From contig CALATF010000074.1 in assembly GCA_937891595.1 (NCBI GenBank), positions 1 through 9,359 of the forward strand: 9,359 nt of DNA, given 5' to 3'. The translations under genes and the position numbers were made by a program. The DNA comes from an uncultured Clostridia bacterium. Its GTDB lineage: Bacteria; Bacillota; Clostridia; Christensenellales; UBA1242. The notes under the pieces are model-generated. The model was not told the origin of the DNA and did not search any database. It saw only the letters and a list, made by a program, of their open reading frames with translations. Shown here piece after piece: positions 1 through 5,838 of the stretch. The number at the start of each line of letters is the position of its first letter. The first letter of the stretch is position 1.

Positions 1-1
1 G

Positions 2-166
2 GCTGCGCCTATGATAGCGGGTGTATGTTGTTTAATATTATCCAAGTATCCTAATTTAACTCCAGACCAGTTAAAAGTAAGGCTTTTACTTAATTGCAAA
101 AAAATAACAGGAGATAAAAATAAAGAGGGATTTGGTCTTGCTAATTTTGATTTATTTTTTGTTTAA
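2..166 (+). CDS. S8 family (subtilisin-like) serine peptidase, C-terminal end only
   Basis: Only the last 54 codons, ending at TAA 164-166, are in the window; the 5' part lies outside. The peptide opens with AAPMIAGVCCL and continues with LSKYPNLTPDQLK. This is the helix that directly follows the catalytic serine in the subtilase motif GTSMAxP, so the serine itself should be a few bases before the window. The ending GFGLANFDLFF matches the usual subtilase close, where G-x-G-x-x-N precedes a short last helix. The Asp and His of the triad cannot be checked. In Bacillus subtilis the subtilase gene bpr lies next to ftsZ, but I cannot say this is an orthologue. A terminator follows, so it is probably transcribed apart from the division genes. 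Family assignment is fairly secure; substrate and location are unknown. Confidence 0.8.
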   Translation, partial: AAPMIAGVCCLILSKYPNLTPDQLKVRLLLNCKKITGDKNKEGFGLANFDLFFV

Positions 167-235
167 ATTTTTTTATAATTCTAATAATTTGTAATAATAT
201 GTTAAAATTTGTAAGTTTCATACAATAAGTTTATT

Positions 236-270
236 AAAGAGATTATTTAGTTTAAATCTCTTTTATTTTT
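236..270 (+). terminator. Intrinsic terminator after the subtilase gene
   Basis: A perfect 9-bp inverted repeat (AAAGAGATT at 236-244, AATCTCTTT at 255-263) with a 10-nt loop runs into a T-rich tract ending at 270. The stem has only two G-C pairs, so it is weak. Its place between the subtilase stop and the ftsA promoter fits a terminator that separates the two units. Confidence 0.6.
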
Positions 271-315
271 ATGCCTAAATCTTTTGTATAAATATGAAAA
301 AATTGCTAATTTAAT

Positions 316-345
316 TTGACATTATTTTTGCTTAAAAGGTATAAT
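316..345 (+). promoter_or_regulatory. Sigma-A promoter of the ftsA-like/ftsZ operon
   Basis: A perfect -35 TTGACA (316-321) and a perfect -10 TATAAT (340-345) are separated by 18 bp. Transcription should start near 352, giving a leader of about 35 nt before the ATG at 387. It is the closest match to the vegetative consensus in the window, as expected for essential division genes. Confidence 0.85.
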
Positions 346-386
346 TACAGGGTAGAATCTTTATATATTTTGGTGGTTTTTTATCT

Positions 387-1511
387 ATGATGAAAAAAAA
401 CAAAGCGATTCTAGATTTTGGTAGCGAAAAAATCACAGTGCTTATAGGCTCAAGAGATGTAAACAATACTATTAATGTTAATGGTGTTGCACAAGAATCT
501 TATGAAGGCTTTATGGATGGTGAATTTATAGAACCAAAAAATTTAGAAAAGTCGATAAAGCAAGCTTTATTTAAAGCAGAAAAAAATAGTGGAACACAAA
601 TATCAGAGTTATTTATAGGCGTGCCAACTGAATTTTGTTTTTGTATGTGTAAAAACGTATCGCAAAATTACCCAAAGCCCAAAAAAATAACAAAAAAAGA
701 TATTGATGCTATTTATGAAAATAGTGCAAATGAATTTAAAGACATTAAAACTCATCAAGTTTTAAATAAAGACTGTGTTTATTTTGTTTTAGGTGAAAAT
801 AATAAAGTAAACGATCCTATAGGTCAAATTGATACTAAGATTACCGCATGCTTATCTTATATATTAGTAGAAAATTATTTTTTGAACATTGTAAGTAAAG
901 CATTACAAAAAACAAATGTTTCAAAGGTAAAATATGTATCGTCTACATATGCTCAATCGTTATATCTATTTGATGAAGAACAACGTGATAGATATGCACT
1001 CTTAGTAGATTGTGGTTACATAACAACTTCTGTTTCACTTTCTCGTGGTAGAGGGTTGTTAAATCTTTCTAGTTTTTCTTTAGGGGGAGGGCATATTAGC
1101 GCTGACCTATCAAAATGTTTAAAAATTCCGTTTGCTTCAGCAGAATCTTTAAACAAAAAAATTATTCTATGTGTTCAACCTAGTGATAATGATGTTTATG
1201 ATATTTTTATAGATGGAGGAGTAGTTCCTATATCTATGAAAATTGCAAATGCTATTGTTGAAAGTAGAATAGAAGTCATAGCACAAGGCATACAAAAATG
1301 TTTTAATGCATGGCAATATAATTTCCCAGATTTTATTCCTATATATTTAACAGGCGGGGGGTTATCATTTATAAAAGGTGCCAAAGACGTTCTTGCAAAA
1401 CAATTAAGTAAAAATGTTGAAATTGTTTCAATGCCTTATTCTCAATTTAATAAAACAAATTATTCATCTTCTATGGCAGTTTTAAATTATGCCTTAAACG
1501 AAAGTAAATAA
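387..1511 (+). CDS. ftsA: Divergent, short FtsA-like cell division protein
   Basis: This is an actin/HSP70-fold protein of the FtsA family directly upstream of ftsZ; FtsA normally binds the FtsZ tail and anchors the Z-ring to the membrane. Visible parts in order are the phosphate-1 motif DFGSEKI (about 10-16), an SHS2-type 1C subdomain (about 70-160, with LFIGVP at 75-80), a phosphate-2 segment DCGYITTSV (208-216), GGGHISADLSK (233-243), which corresponds to the FtsA GGxHIT segment, and the adenosine motif LTGGGLSFIKGA (321-332). Phosphate-2 departs from the usual DIGGGTTD. At 374 residues it is shorter than typical FtsA (about 420-440), and it ends just after the ATPase fold, with no linker or amphipathic membrane helix. 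GGTGG at 372-376, 10 nt upstream, supports the first ATG of the MM start. It is 39 nt from ftsZ with no terminator between, so they form an operon. Family is clear from fold motifs and context; full FtsA function is less certain. Confidence 0.8.
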   Translation: MMKKNKAILDFGSEKITVLIGSRDVNNTINVNGVAQESYEGFMDGEFIEPKNLEKSIKQALFKAEKNSGTQISELFIGVPTEFCFCMCKNVSQNYPKPKKITKKDIDAIYENSANEFKDIKTHQVLNKDCVYFVLGENNKVNDPIGQIDTKITACLSYILVENYFLNIVSKALQKTNVSKVKYVSSTYAQSLYLFDEEQRDRYALLVDCGYITTSVSLSRGRGLLNLSSFSLGGGHISADLSKCLKIPFASAESLNKKIILCVQPSDNDVYDIFIDGGVVPISMKIANAIVESRIEVIAQGIQKCFNAWQYNFPDFIPIYLTGGGLSFIKGAKDVLAKQLSKNVEIVSMPYSQFNKTNYSSSMAVLNYALNESK

Positions 1512-1538
1512 GTATTATACAATTAAATAAACAAAAGT

Positions 1539-1545
1539 AGGAGGG
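1539..1545 (+). promoter_or_regulatory. Strong ribosome binding site of ftsZ
   Basis: AGGAGGG lies 5 nt before the ATG at 1551. It is a near-perfect Shine-Dalgarno sequence, stronger than the GGTGG of the ftsA-like gene, and should give more FtsZ than FtsA from the shared transcript. Confidence 0.85.
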
Positions 1546-1550
1546 TTTTT

Positions 1551-2732
1551 ATGTATAGTGCAAATAGTATAAGTCAAGTGGTTAATATCAAAGTAATAGG
1601 TATAGGTGGTGGTGGAAATAATGCTGTTAACAGAATGGTTGCGGCAAACATAACAAGTGCTGAGTTTGTTGCAATTAATACAGATAAACAAGCTTTGTTA
1701 ATGAGTAAAGCTACTCACCGTATTCAAATAGGTGAAAAACTTACTCGTGGTCTTGGTGCTGGCGCAGACCCAGAAGTAGGTCAAAAGGCGGCAGAAGAAA
1801 GTAAAGCTGTTATTACAGAAATGCTTAAAGGTTGCGATTTAGTTTTCATTACTGCTGGTATGGGTGGCGGTACTGGTACAGGTGCGGCTCCTGTTGTAGC
1901 ACAAATTGCTAAAGAGCTTGATATTTTAACTATTGCTGTTGTAACAAAACCTTTTAACTTTGAAGGTAGAAAGAGAATGGAAAACGCAGAAAAAGGTATT
2001 GCAAATTTAAAGAAATTTGTTGATACATTAGTAGTTATTCCTAATGATAAACTTTTAAAAATCGTACCAAAAGGAACTCCTATTGTTGAAGCTTTCCGTT
2101 GTGCTGATGATGTATTAAGACAAGGTATTCAAGGAATTTCTGATTTAATTGTTACTCCAAGTTTAATAAACTTAGACTTTGCTGACGTTAAAGCTATTAT
2201 GAAAGATAAAGGTCTTGCTCATATGGGTATAGGACGTGGTAAAGGCGAAAATAAAACTATCGACGCTGTTCGTCAAGCTGTACAAAGTCCACTTCTTGAA
2301 ACGACTATTGAAGGCGCAACAGGTATTCTTCTTAATGTTAAGGGTGGTATGGATTTACCTATTGATGAAGTTGACGAAGCTGCAGCTTTAGTTAAAGAGG
2401 TTGTTGACCCAAGTTGCAATATTATTTTTGGTGCTGGTATTGATGAATCTCTTAGCGAAGAAGTTGAAATTACTGTTATTGCTACAGGTTTTAACCAAAA
2501 AATAAAAAAACCAAATGAAGATGAATTATCTTTACCAAAAATGAATTTTGCAGAACTTGATAATGCTACAAATTCTTCTTTTGATAAATTTATGCAAAAC
2601 AAAGAAACTCAACAAGATATTCAAAAAGTAGAAGAAGTTAAAGATGAAAGGCAAGGTTATTCTTCAAGAATTAAACTTGGAGAAAATGAAAGAGTACCAG
2701 CTTTCTTAGATAAACTTAGAAGAAATAGATAA
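1551..2732 (+). CDS. ftsZ: Cell division protein FtsZ
   Basis: This is the tubulin-like GTPase that polymerises into the cytoplasmic Z-ring and recruits the divisome; in spore formers it also builds the polar septum. At 393 residues the length is normal. All key elements are visible: the N-terminal nucleotide-binding GIGGGGNNAVNRM (17-29), the tubulin signature GGGTGTG (105-111), the T7 catalytic loop NLDFAD (207-212), and the conserved tail peptide RVPAFLDKLRRNR (381-393) that binds FtsA, SepF and other partners. An acidic, poorly conserved linker (about 330-378) joins the core to the tail. It is the distal gene of the operon starting at the promoter at 316-345, and a strong terminator follows. 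Codons are richer in GGT and GCT than in the ftsA-like gene, as expected for an abundant protein. The identification is certain. Confidence 0.99.
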   Translation: MYSANSISQVVNIKVIGIGGGGNNAVNRMVAANITSAEFVAINTDKQALLMSKATHRIQIGEKLTRGLGAGADPEVGQKAAEESKAVITEMLKGCDLVFITAGMGGGTGTGAAPVVAQIAKELDILTIAVVTKPFNFEGRKRMENAEKGIANLKKFVDTLVVIPNDKLLKIVPKGTPIVEAFRCADDVLRQGIQGISDLIVTPSLINLDFADVKAIMKDKGLAHMGIGRGKGENKTIDAVRQAVQSPLLETTIEGATGILLNVKGGMDLPIDEVDEAAALVKEVVDPSCNIIFGAGIDESLSEEVEITVIATGFNQKIKKPNEDELSLPKMNFAELDNATNSSFDKFMQNKETQQDIQKVEEVKDERQGYSSRIKLGENERVPAFLDKLRRNR

Positions 2733-2750
2733 TTTTTCAAAAAATACTTA

Positions 2751-2785
2751 AAATGACGTGTTAGTATAAAACACGTCATTTTTTT
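2751..2785 (+). terminator. Strong intrinsic terminator after ftsZ
   Basis: A perfect 12-bp stem (AAATGACGTGTT at 2751-2762, AACACGTCATTT at 2770-2781) with a 7-nt loop is followed by a T tract to 2785. It separates the vegetative ftsAZ operon from the sporulation genes downstream, so spoIIGA needs its own promoter. Confidence 0.92.
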
Positions 2786-2808
2786 ATTAATTTAGATTTT
2801 TTAAATAT

Positions 2809-2837
2809 TTACCATATTTAAAATTTAGTTGTAACAT
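2809..2837 (+). promoter_or_regulatory. Possible spoIIGA-sigE promoter (weak)
   Basis: TTACCA (2809-2814) and TAACAT (2832-2837) with 17 bp between match the sigma-A consensus at four of six bases each, and would start transcription at about the spoIIGA ATG. Other readings such as TATTTA at 2815 are possible in this A+T-rich gap. No Spo0A box of the form TGTCGAA is visible, although the Bacillus spoIIG promoter depends on Spo0A. Confidence 0.25.
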
Positions 2838-2843
2838 GTTTGT

Positions 2844-3692
2844 ATGAATGTTTATATAGAAGACGCTGTGTTTGATACTACGGCAATAAACTTTGTTCTT
2901 TTATTATTGTCGTTATTTAGTTTAAAACAAAAAATATCTGTATTGAAATGCTTATTTTCTGCAATATTAGGTTGTTTAATTTCGATAATATTTACTTTTT
3001 TTAATTTAAACTTTTATGTTAGTTTAATTATAAAACTTTTATGTGGTTTATTAATGTGCGTTGTTGTTATTAATAAATTTAGTATGAAATCTTTATCTTT
3101 ATTGTTTTTAATATTTTTATCTTTTACATTTTTAATGGGTGGTTTTTGCTTTTTTATTATCTATTTACTTGGAGGAGAAATTTATTCGTTGGAAAAAATG
3201 TCTTATAATTTACCTATAAGTTTAGGAGCTTTATCTCTTTTAATAGGTGTTTATGTGCTTTTTCTTGTAAAAATAATTCAAGTTTTTTATAAAAAACAAA
3301 AACTTTCAAGTTTTTATTATGATTTATTTTTAAAAACTAATGGCAAAGAGTTTAAAATAAAAGCCTATTTAGATAGTGGTAATTTATTGCAAGATAGTCA
3401 AACAGGGTTGCCAGTATTAATCATTAATTTTTCTCTTTTATCAAAAATCTACAAAGAAGTAAATATTATTGACTTCTTAAATTACAAACTTAATCATAAG
3501 ATAAAAGGTAGATATATTTTAGCAAATTCAGTAAATGGTAGTAAAAATATGTTTGTTTTTCAAGCAGAGCAAATTTATACAAAACTTGATAATGGACAAG
3601 TTAAAAATTTACATATGCTTATAGGGGTTACAAGCAATAATTTTGTAAAAGATAATAGTTTCGAGGCGTTGTTAAGCCCTCTTGCTATTTAA
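2844..3692 (+). CDS. spoIIGA: Sigma-E processing peptidase SpoIIGA
   Basis: This is the membrane-embedded aspartic protease that removes the pro-sequence of sigma-E in the mother cell after a forespore signal through SpoIIR. The N-terminal half has about five hydrophobic segments (roughly 14-28, 33-53, 57-77, 84-110 and 123-148). The C-terminal cytoplasmic protease domain carries AYLDSGN (174-180), with the putative catalytic Asp177 in the family's DSGN motif, followed by LLQDSQTGLPVLI. At 282 residues it is a little shorter than Bacillus SpoIIGA (about 309). The start MNVYIED aligns with the Bacillus MKIYLDV opening. No Shine-Dalgarno sequence is visible before this ATG, and the ATG at 2848 is in another frame. 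Its target gene sigE follows 17 nt downstream, which confirms the call. The two genes are almost certainly co-transcribed. Confidence 0.95.
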   Translation: MNVYIEDAVFDTTAINFVLLLLSLFSLKQKISVLKCLFSAILGCLISIIFTFFNLNFYVSLIIKLLCGLLMCVVVINKFSMKSLSLLFLIFLSFTFLMGGFCFFIIYLLGGEIYSLEKMSYNLPISLGALSLLIGVYVLFLVKIIQVFYKKQKLSSFYYDLFLKTNGKEFKIKAYLDSGNLLQDSQTGLPVLIINFSLLSKIYKEVNIIDFLNYKLNHKIKGRYILANSVNGSKNMFVFQAEQIYTKLDNGQVKNLHMLIGVTSNNFVKDNSFEALLSPLAI

Positions 3693-3709
3693 TTAAAAGG
3701 AGAATTAAT

Positions 3710-4441
3710 ATGAATTTTTTTAAAGAAAAAATAATAGGAAGTTTAAAAAAACTTTTTACAAAAGAAATATTTGATATCCAAGAAAAAATTATTGCTTTTG
3801 TATGTGGTGGTGAGGCTTTGCCTAAAGCATTAACGCAAGAAGAAGAACAAGACCTTATTATAAGGCTTGGTAATAATGATGAGGAAGCAAAAAATTTATT
3901 GATAGAACATAATCTTAGATTAGTTGTATATATCGCTAAGAAATTTGCTAATACTGGAACCGAGCTTGAAGATTTAATATCAGTAGGAGCTATAGGCTTA
4001 ATAAAAGCAGTACAATCTTTTAAGGTAGATAAAAATATTAAGCTTGCAACATATGCTTCACGTTGCATAGAAAATGAAATTTTAATGCATATAAGAAAAA
4101 AATCTAAGCAATCGGGTGAAGTAAGTTTAGACGAGCCATTAAATTATGATAAAGACGGAAATGAATTATTGCTTTCTGATATTTTGGAATATGATGGCGA
4201 TAATATTAATAAAGAAATGGAAAAATCCAGTGAAAAGAAAATTTTATGGGAAGCAATCAAAAAATTAAATTCTAGAGAACAAAAAATTATGGAGCTAAGG
4301 TTTGGTTTAACTGGACAAGATGAAAGCACTCAAAAAGAAGTTGCTGATATGCTTGGAATTTCTCAAAGTTATATTTCAAGAATAGAAAAGAAAATTTTAA
4401 ACAGACTAAAAAAAGATTTAGCTAAAACTAATGTAAACTAA
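3710..4441 (+). CDS. sigE: RNA polymerase sigma-E (pro-sigma-E), early mother cell
   Basis: This sigma-70 family factor directs the first mother-cell programme of sporulation. The first ~30 residues form a basic/hydrophobic pro-sequence that should bind the membrane; by comparison with Bacillus (cleavage just before GGSEALP) processing should fall near residues 29-31, just before CGGEALP (32-38). Region 2 follows: HNLRLVVYIAKKF (67-79), the core-binding LEDLISVGAIGLIKAV (86-101) and the -10 recognition helix ATYASRCIENEILMHIR (113-129). Region 4 includes EVADMLGISQSYISRIEKK, the -35 helix-turn-helix (210-228). At 243 residues it is typical. The ATG has a good AAGGAG (3697-3702) 7 nt upstream. 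It lies just downstream of its protease spoIIGA, and its stop codon touches the hairpin shared with sigG. The spoIVA promoter at 8476-8504 looks like one of its targets. Confidence 0.97.
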   Translation: MNFFKEKIIGSLKKLFTKEIFDIQEKIIAFVCGGEALPKALTQEEEQDLIIRLGNNDEEAKNLLIEHNLRLVVYIAKKFANTGTELEDLISVGAIGLIKAVQSFKVDKNIKLATYASRCIENEILMHIRKKSKQSGEVSLDEPLNYDKDGNELLLSDILEYDGDNINKEMEKSSEKKILWEAIKKLNSREQKIMELRFGLTGQDESTQKEVADMLGISQSYISRIEKKILNRLKKDLAKTNVN

Positions 4442-4475
4442 TAAAAAGCACTAAATTAACATTAGTGCTTTTTAT
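4441..4475. terminator. Bidirectional terminator shared by sigE and sigG
   Basis: A perfect 14-bp inverted repeat (arms 4441-4454 and 4462-4475) with a 7-nt loop fills the 34-nt gap between the convergent sigE and sigG stop codons. The arm ends are A-rich on the left and T-rich on the right, so both strands give a stem ending in a U tract. It should stop both transcripts and limit antisense reading of either sigma gene. Confidence 0.9.
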
Positions 4476-5249
4476 TTAATTAAAATTCTTTTTAATTTCT
4501 TGTAGTGCAGTTTTTTCAAGTCTACTTACTTGAGCTTGTGATATACCAACTTGCTCGCTTATTTCAACTTGAGTTTTACCTAAAAAATATCTTAGCCATA
4601 ATATTTCTTTTTCTCTTGGGTTTAGTTTTGATAATGCTTCTTTTAATGCAACGTGTTCAATAAATTCTTCACTGCCATTTTTTACATCTCTAATTTGGTC
4701 CATTACAAGTACAGCTTCATTATTGTCGTTATACATAGGTTCATATAATGAAATAGGTTCTGAAATTGCGTCTAGCGCATTCAAAACTTCTTTTATACTA
4801 AGCCCTGCTTCTTTTGCAATTTCGTCTATATTAGGATCGTATGGCTTATTTTCAGCAAGTTTATCTCTTGCTTGTAAAGCTTTATATGCAATATCTCTTA
4901 GATTTCTGCTTACTCTAACGCTCGAATTGTCTCTTAGGTAGCGTCTAATTTCACCTATAATCATAGGTACTGCATATGTTGAAAATTTTACATTAAAGTT
5001 TTCATCAAAGTTTTCCATAGCTTTTATAAGTCCTACGCAACCAACTTGAAAGATGTCGTCAACGTTATCTTTTTTAGTGCTAAATCTTTGAACAACACTT
5101 AATACTAGCCTCATATTAGAAAATATAAAAAGTTGTCTAGCTTCTTTGTCTCCATTTTTTTGTCGTTTCATTAATTCAGCTATTTCTTTTGCCTTTAGTT
5201 TTGGAAGAGTAGCAGTATTTAATCCGCATATATCTACTTTGTTTGACAT
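4476..5249 (-). CDS. sigG: RNA polymerase sigma-G, late forespore
   Basis: This sigma factor runs late forespore transcription after engulfment. The opening NKVDICGLNTATLPKLK matches Bacillus sigma-G (NKVEICGVDTSKLPVLK) and differs from sigma-F, which lacks it. Region 2 includes DDIFQVGCVGLIKAMENFD (64-82) and VKFSTYAVPMIIGEIRRYLRD (87-107); region 3 includes VSRNLRDIAYKALQARDKL (113-131); region 4 includes EISEQVGISQAQVSRLEK (229-246). At 257 residues the length is normal. In Bacillus this gene lies just downstream of sigE in the same direction; here it is inverted and convergent with sigE, so read-through from the spoIIGA promoter cannot supply it. The ATG at 5249-5247 has only a poor AGTAGGT sequence upstream, and that lies inside a hairpin. 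Its promoter must lie in the gap shared with ylmC. Confidence 0.96.
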   Translation of the reverse strand: MSNKVDICGLNTATLPKLKAKEIAELMKRQKNGDKEARQLFIFSNMRLVLSVVQRFSTKKDNVDDIFQVGCVGLIKAMENFDENFNVKFSTYAVPMIIGEIRRYLRDNSSVRVSRNLRDIAYKALQARDKLAENKPYDPNIDEIAKEAGLSIKEVLNALDAISEPISLYEPMYNDNNEAVLVMDQIRDVKNGSEEFIEHVALKEALSKLNPREKEILWLRYFLGKTQVEISEQVGISQAQVSRLEKTALQEIKKNFN

Positions 5250-5253
5250 TTAT

Positions 5254-5287
5254 AAACCTACTTTATTTTTATTACAAAAGTAGGTTT
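5254..5287 (-). promoter_or_regulatory. RBS-masking hairpin in the sigG leader
   Basis: A perfect 11-bp inverted repeat (arms 5254-5264 and 5277-5287, 12-nt loop) sits just upstream of the sigG ATG. Read on the minus strand, the 3' arm is AAAGTAGGTTT, which contains the only Shine-Dalgarno-like sequence before the start (AGTAGGT, 5256-5262). Folding would therefore hide the ribosome site. No T tract follows on either strand, which argues against a terminator. The repeat is seen in the sequence; the effect on translation is inferred. Confidence 0.6.
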
Positions 5288-5303
5288 TCCGTTTAATGAT
5301 GAT

Positions 5304-5332
5304 ATTATTCACTTTTTAAAAAATAGCTATTA
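5304..5332 (-). promoter_or_regulatory. Possible forespore (sigma-F/G-like) promoter of sigG
   Basis: On the minus strand, TAATA (5332-5328) and GTGAATAAT (5312-5304) are separated by 15 bp. This partly resembles the sigma-F pattern GTATA-N15-GGNNANAAT: three of five bases match at -35 and most fixed bases at -10, but the second G is missing. Transcription would start just before the leader hairpin. The match is weak and the region is A+T-rich. Confidence 0.25.
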
Positions 5333-5376
5333 AGAATTTAAAATATAATAAAAATATTGTAAAAGTTTGTTTTATT

Positions 5377-5404
5377 TTGCAAATTATAGGCATAATTATA
5401 TATT
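5377..5404 (+). promoter_or_regulatory. Possible promoter of ylmC (weak)
   Basis: TTGCAA (5377-5382) and TATATT (5399-5404) with 16 bp between resemble a sigma-A promoter. TTGTTT (5367-5372) with CATAAT (5391-5396) and an 18-bp spacer is an equal alternative. ylmC needs a promoter in this gap because sigG diverges from it, but I cannot decide which. Confidence 0.25.
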
Positions 5405-5420
5405 AAAATTATCTAAATTA

Positions 5421-5436
5421 AAGGAGTAAAGTTTTG
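5421..5436 (+). promoter_or_regulatory. Ribosome binding site fixing a TTG start for ylmC
   Basis: AAGGAG at 5421-5426 is followed, after 7 nt, by TTG at 5434-5436 in frame with the YlmC/YmxH domain. No ATG in the right frame is as well placed, so TTG is the likely start. Confidence 0.8.
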
Positions 5437-5775
5437 GAAACTTCTTTTACAGAATTAAGAAATAAAGAGGTTATTAATGTTTTAAGTGGAAGATTACTTG
5501 GTAATGTGAATGATATTATAATAGACTTAAGAAGAAATATAATTATAGGACTTATGGTCCCGGGGACTAGGAATGTATTTAATATTTTTAAACCTTGTCA
5601 AGAGATATTTATACCTTATAACTGTATTTGTAAAATAGGAGAAGATGTTATTCTAGTAGAAGTTGTAGAATGTACACAAAAAAAGAAAAGACAAAAAGTT
5701 AAAACTTTTGATGTAGGTAATGCTTGCGAAAATAATTTTGAATATGTAAAAGAAAATGAAGAAGAAATTAAATAA
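5434..5775 (+). CDS. ylmC: YlmC/YmxH family sporulation protein (PRC-barrel-like)
   Basis: This is a small protein of the YlmC/YmxH family, found in spore formers; its biochemical role is not known. The domain spans residues 1-78: TSFTELRNKEVINV at the start, then SGRLLGNVNDIIIDL (18-32), typical of PRC-barrel-like folds, an IGLMVPG strand, and the family hallmark ICKIGEDVILVEV (65-77). The family is usually about 80-85 residues; here a charged tail of some 35 residues (KKKRQKVK, then an acidic end) brings it to 113. No signal peptide or membrane segment is seen. In Bacillus, ylmC lies close downstream of sigG, so position supports the call. It diverges from sigG here and runs toward nrdR, 63 nt away with no terminator between, so partial co-transcription is likely. 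The symbol rests on synteny; ymxH is a paralogue of the same family. Confidence 0.85.
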   Translation: METSFTELRNKEVINVLSGRLLGNVNDIIIDLRRNIIIGLMVPGTRNVFNIFKPCQEIFIPYNCICKIGEDVILVEVVECTQKKKRQKVKTFDVGNACENNFEYVKENEEEIK

Positions 5776-5787
5776 TATAAAATCACT

Positions 5788-5815
5788 TTGTAATTATGTT
5801 ATATAGTGGTATAAT
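5788..5815 (+). promoter_or_regulatory. Extended -10 promoter of nrdR
   Basis: TTGTAA (5788-5793) and a perfect TATAAT (5810-5815) are separated by 16 bp, and TG at 5807-5808 makes an extended -10. Transcription should begin near 5822, leaving a leader of about 17 nt that starts at the ribosome binding site (CGGAGA, 5824-5829). Confidence 0.65.
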
Positions 5816-5838
5816 TCCATGTACGGAGAAAAAAACAA

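Noticed and set aside
167..386. Small gene or RNA in the gap between the subtilase gene and ftsA
   Set aside because: Only very short frames without ribosome sites; the gap is explained by a terminator and a promoter.
1355..1361. Run of six G in the ftsA-like gene as a frameshift site
   Set aside because: It encodes the conserved LTGGGL motif in frame and the frame stays intact on both sides.
1196..1384. Minus-strand open frame of 62 codons inside the ftsA-like gene
   Set aside because: It lies wholly antisense to a real gene, has no ribosome site and no recognisable motif.
2273..2602. Minus-strand open frame of 109 codons inside ftsZ
   Set aside because: Antisense shadow of ftsZ; composition rich in Ser and Ile as expected from the complement of A+T-rich coding sequence.
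2733..2843. Spo0A box upstream of spoIIGA
   Set aside because: No TGTCGAA or close variant seen on either strand; the only similar sequence (TGACGTG) is part of the ftsZ terminator stem.
2848..2850. Alternative ATG for spoIIGA
   Set aside because: It is out of frame with the SpoIIGA coding sequence; the ATG at 2844 gives the family's N-terminus.
3685..4068. Minus-strand open frame of 127 codons over sigE
   Set aside because: Antisense to sigE with no family resemblance and no start signal.
4723..4941. Plus-strand open frame inside sigG
   Set aside because: Shadow of the clearly real sigG on the other strand.
5254..5287. The sigG leader hairpin read as a transcription terminator
   Set aside because: No T tract follows on either strand, and on the plus strand it would end only antisense sigG transcription.
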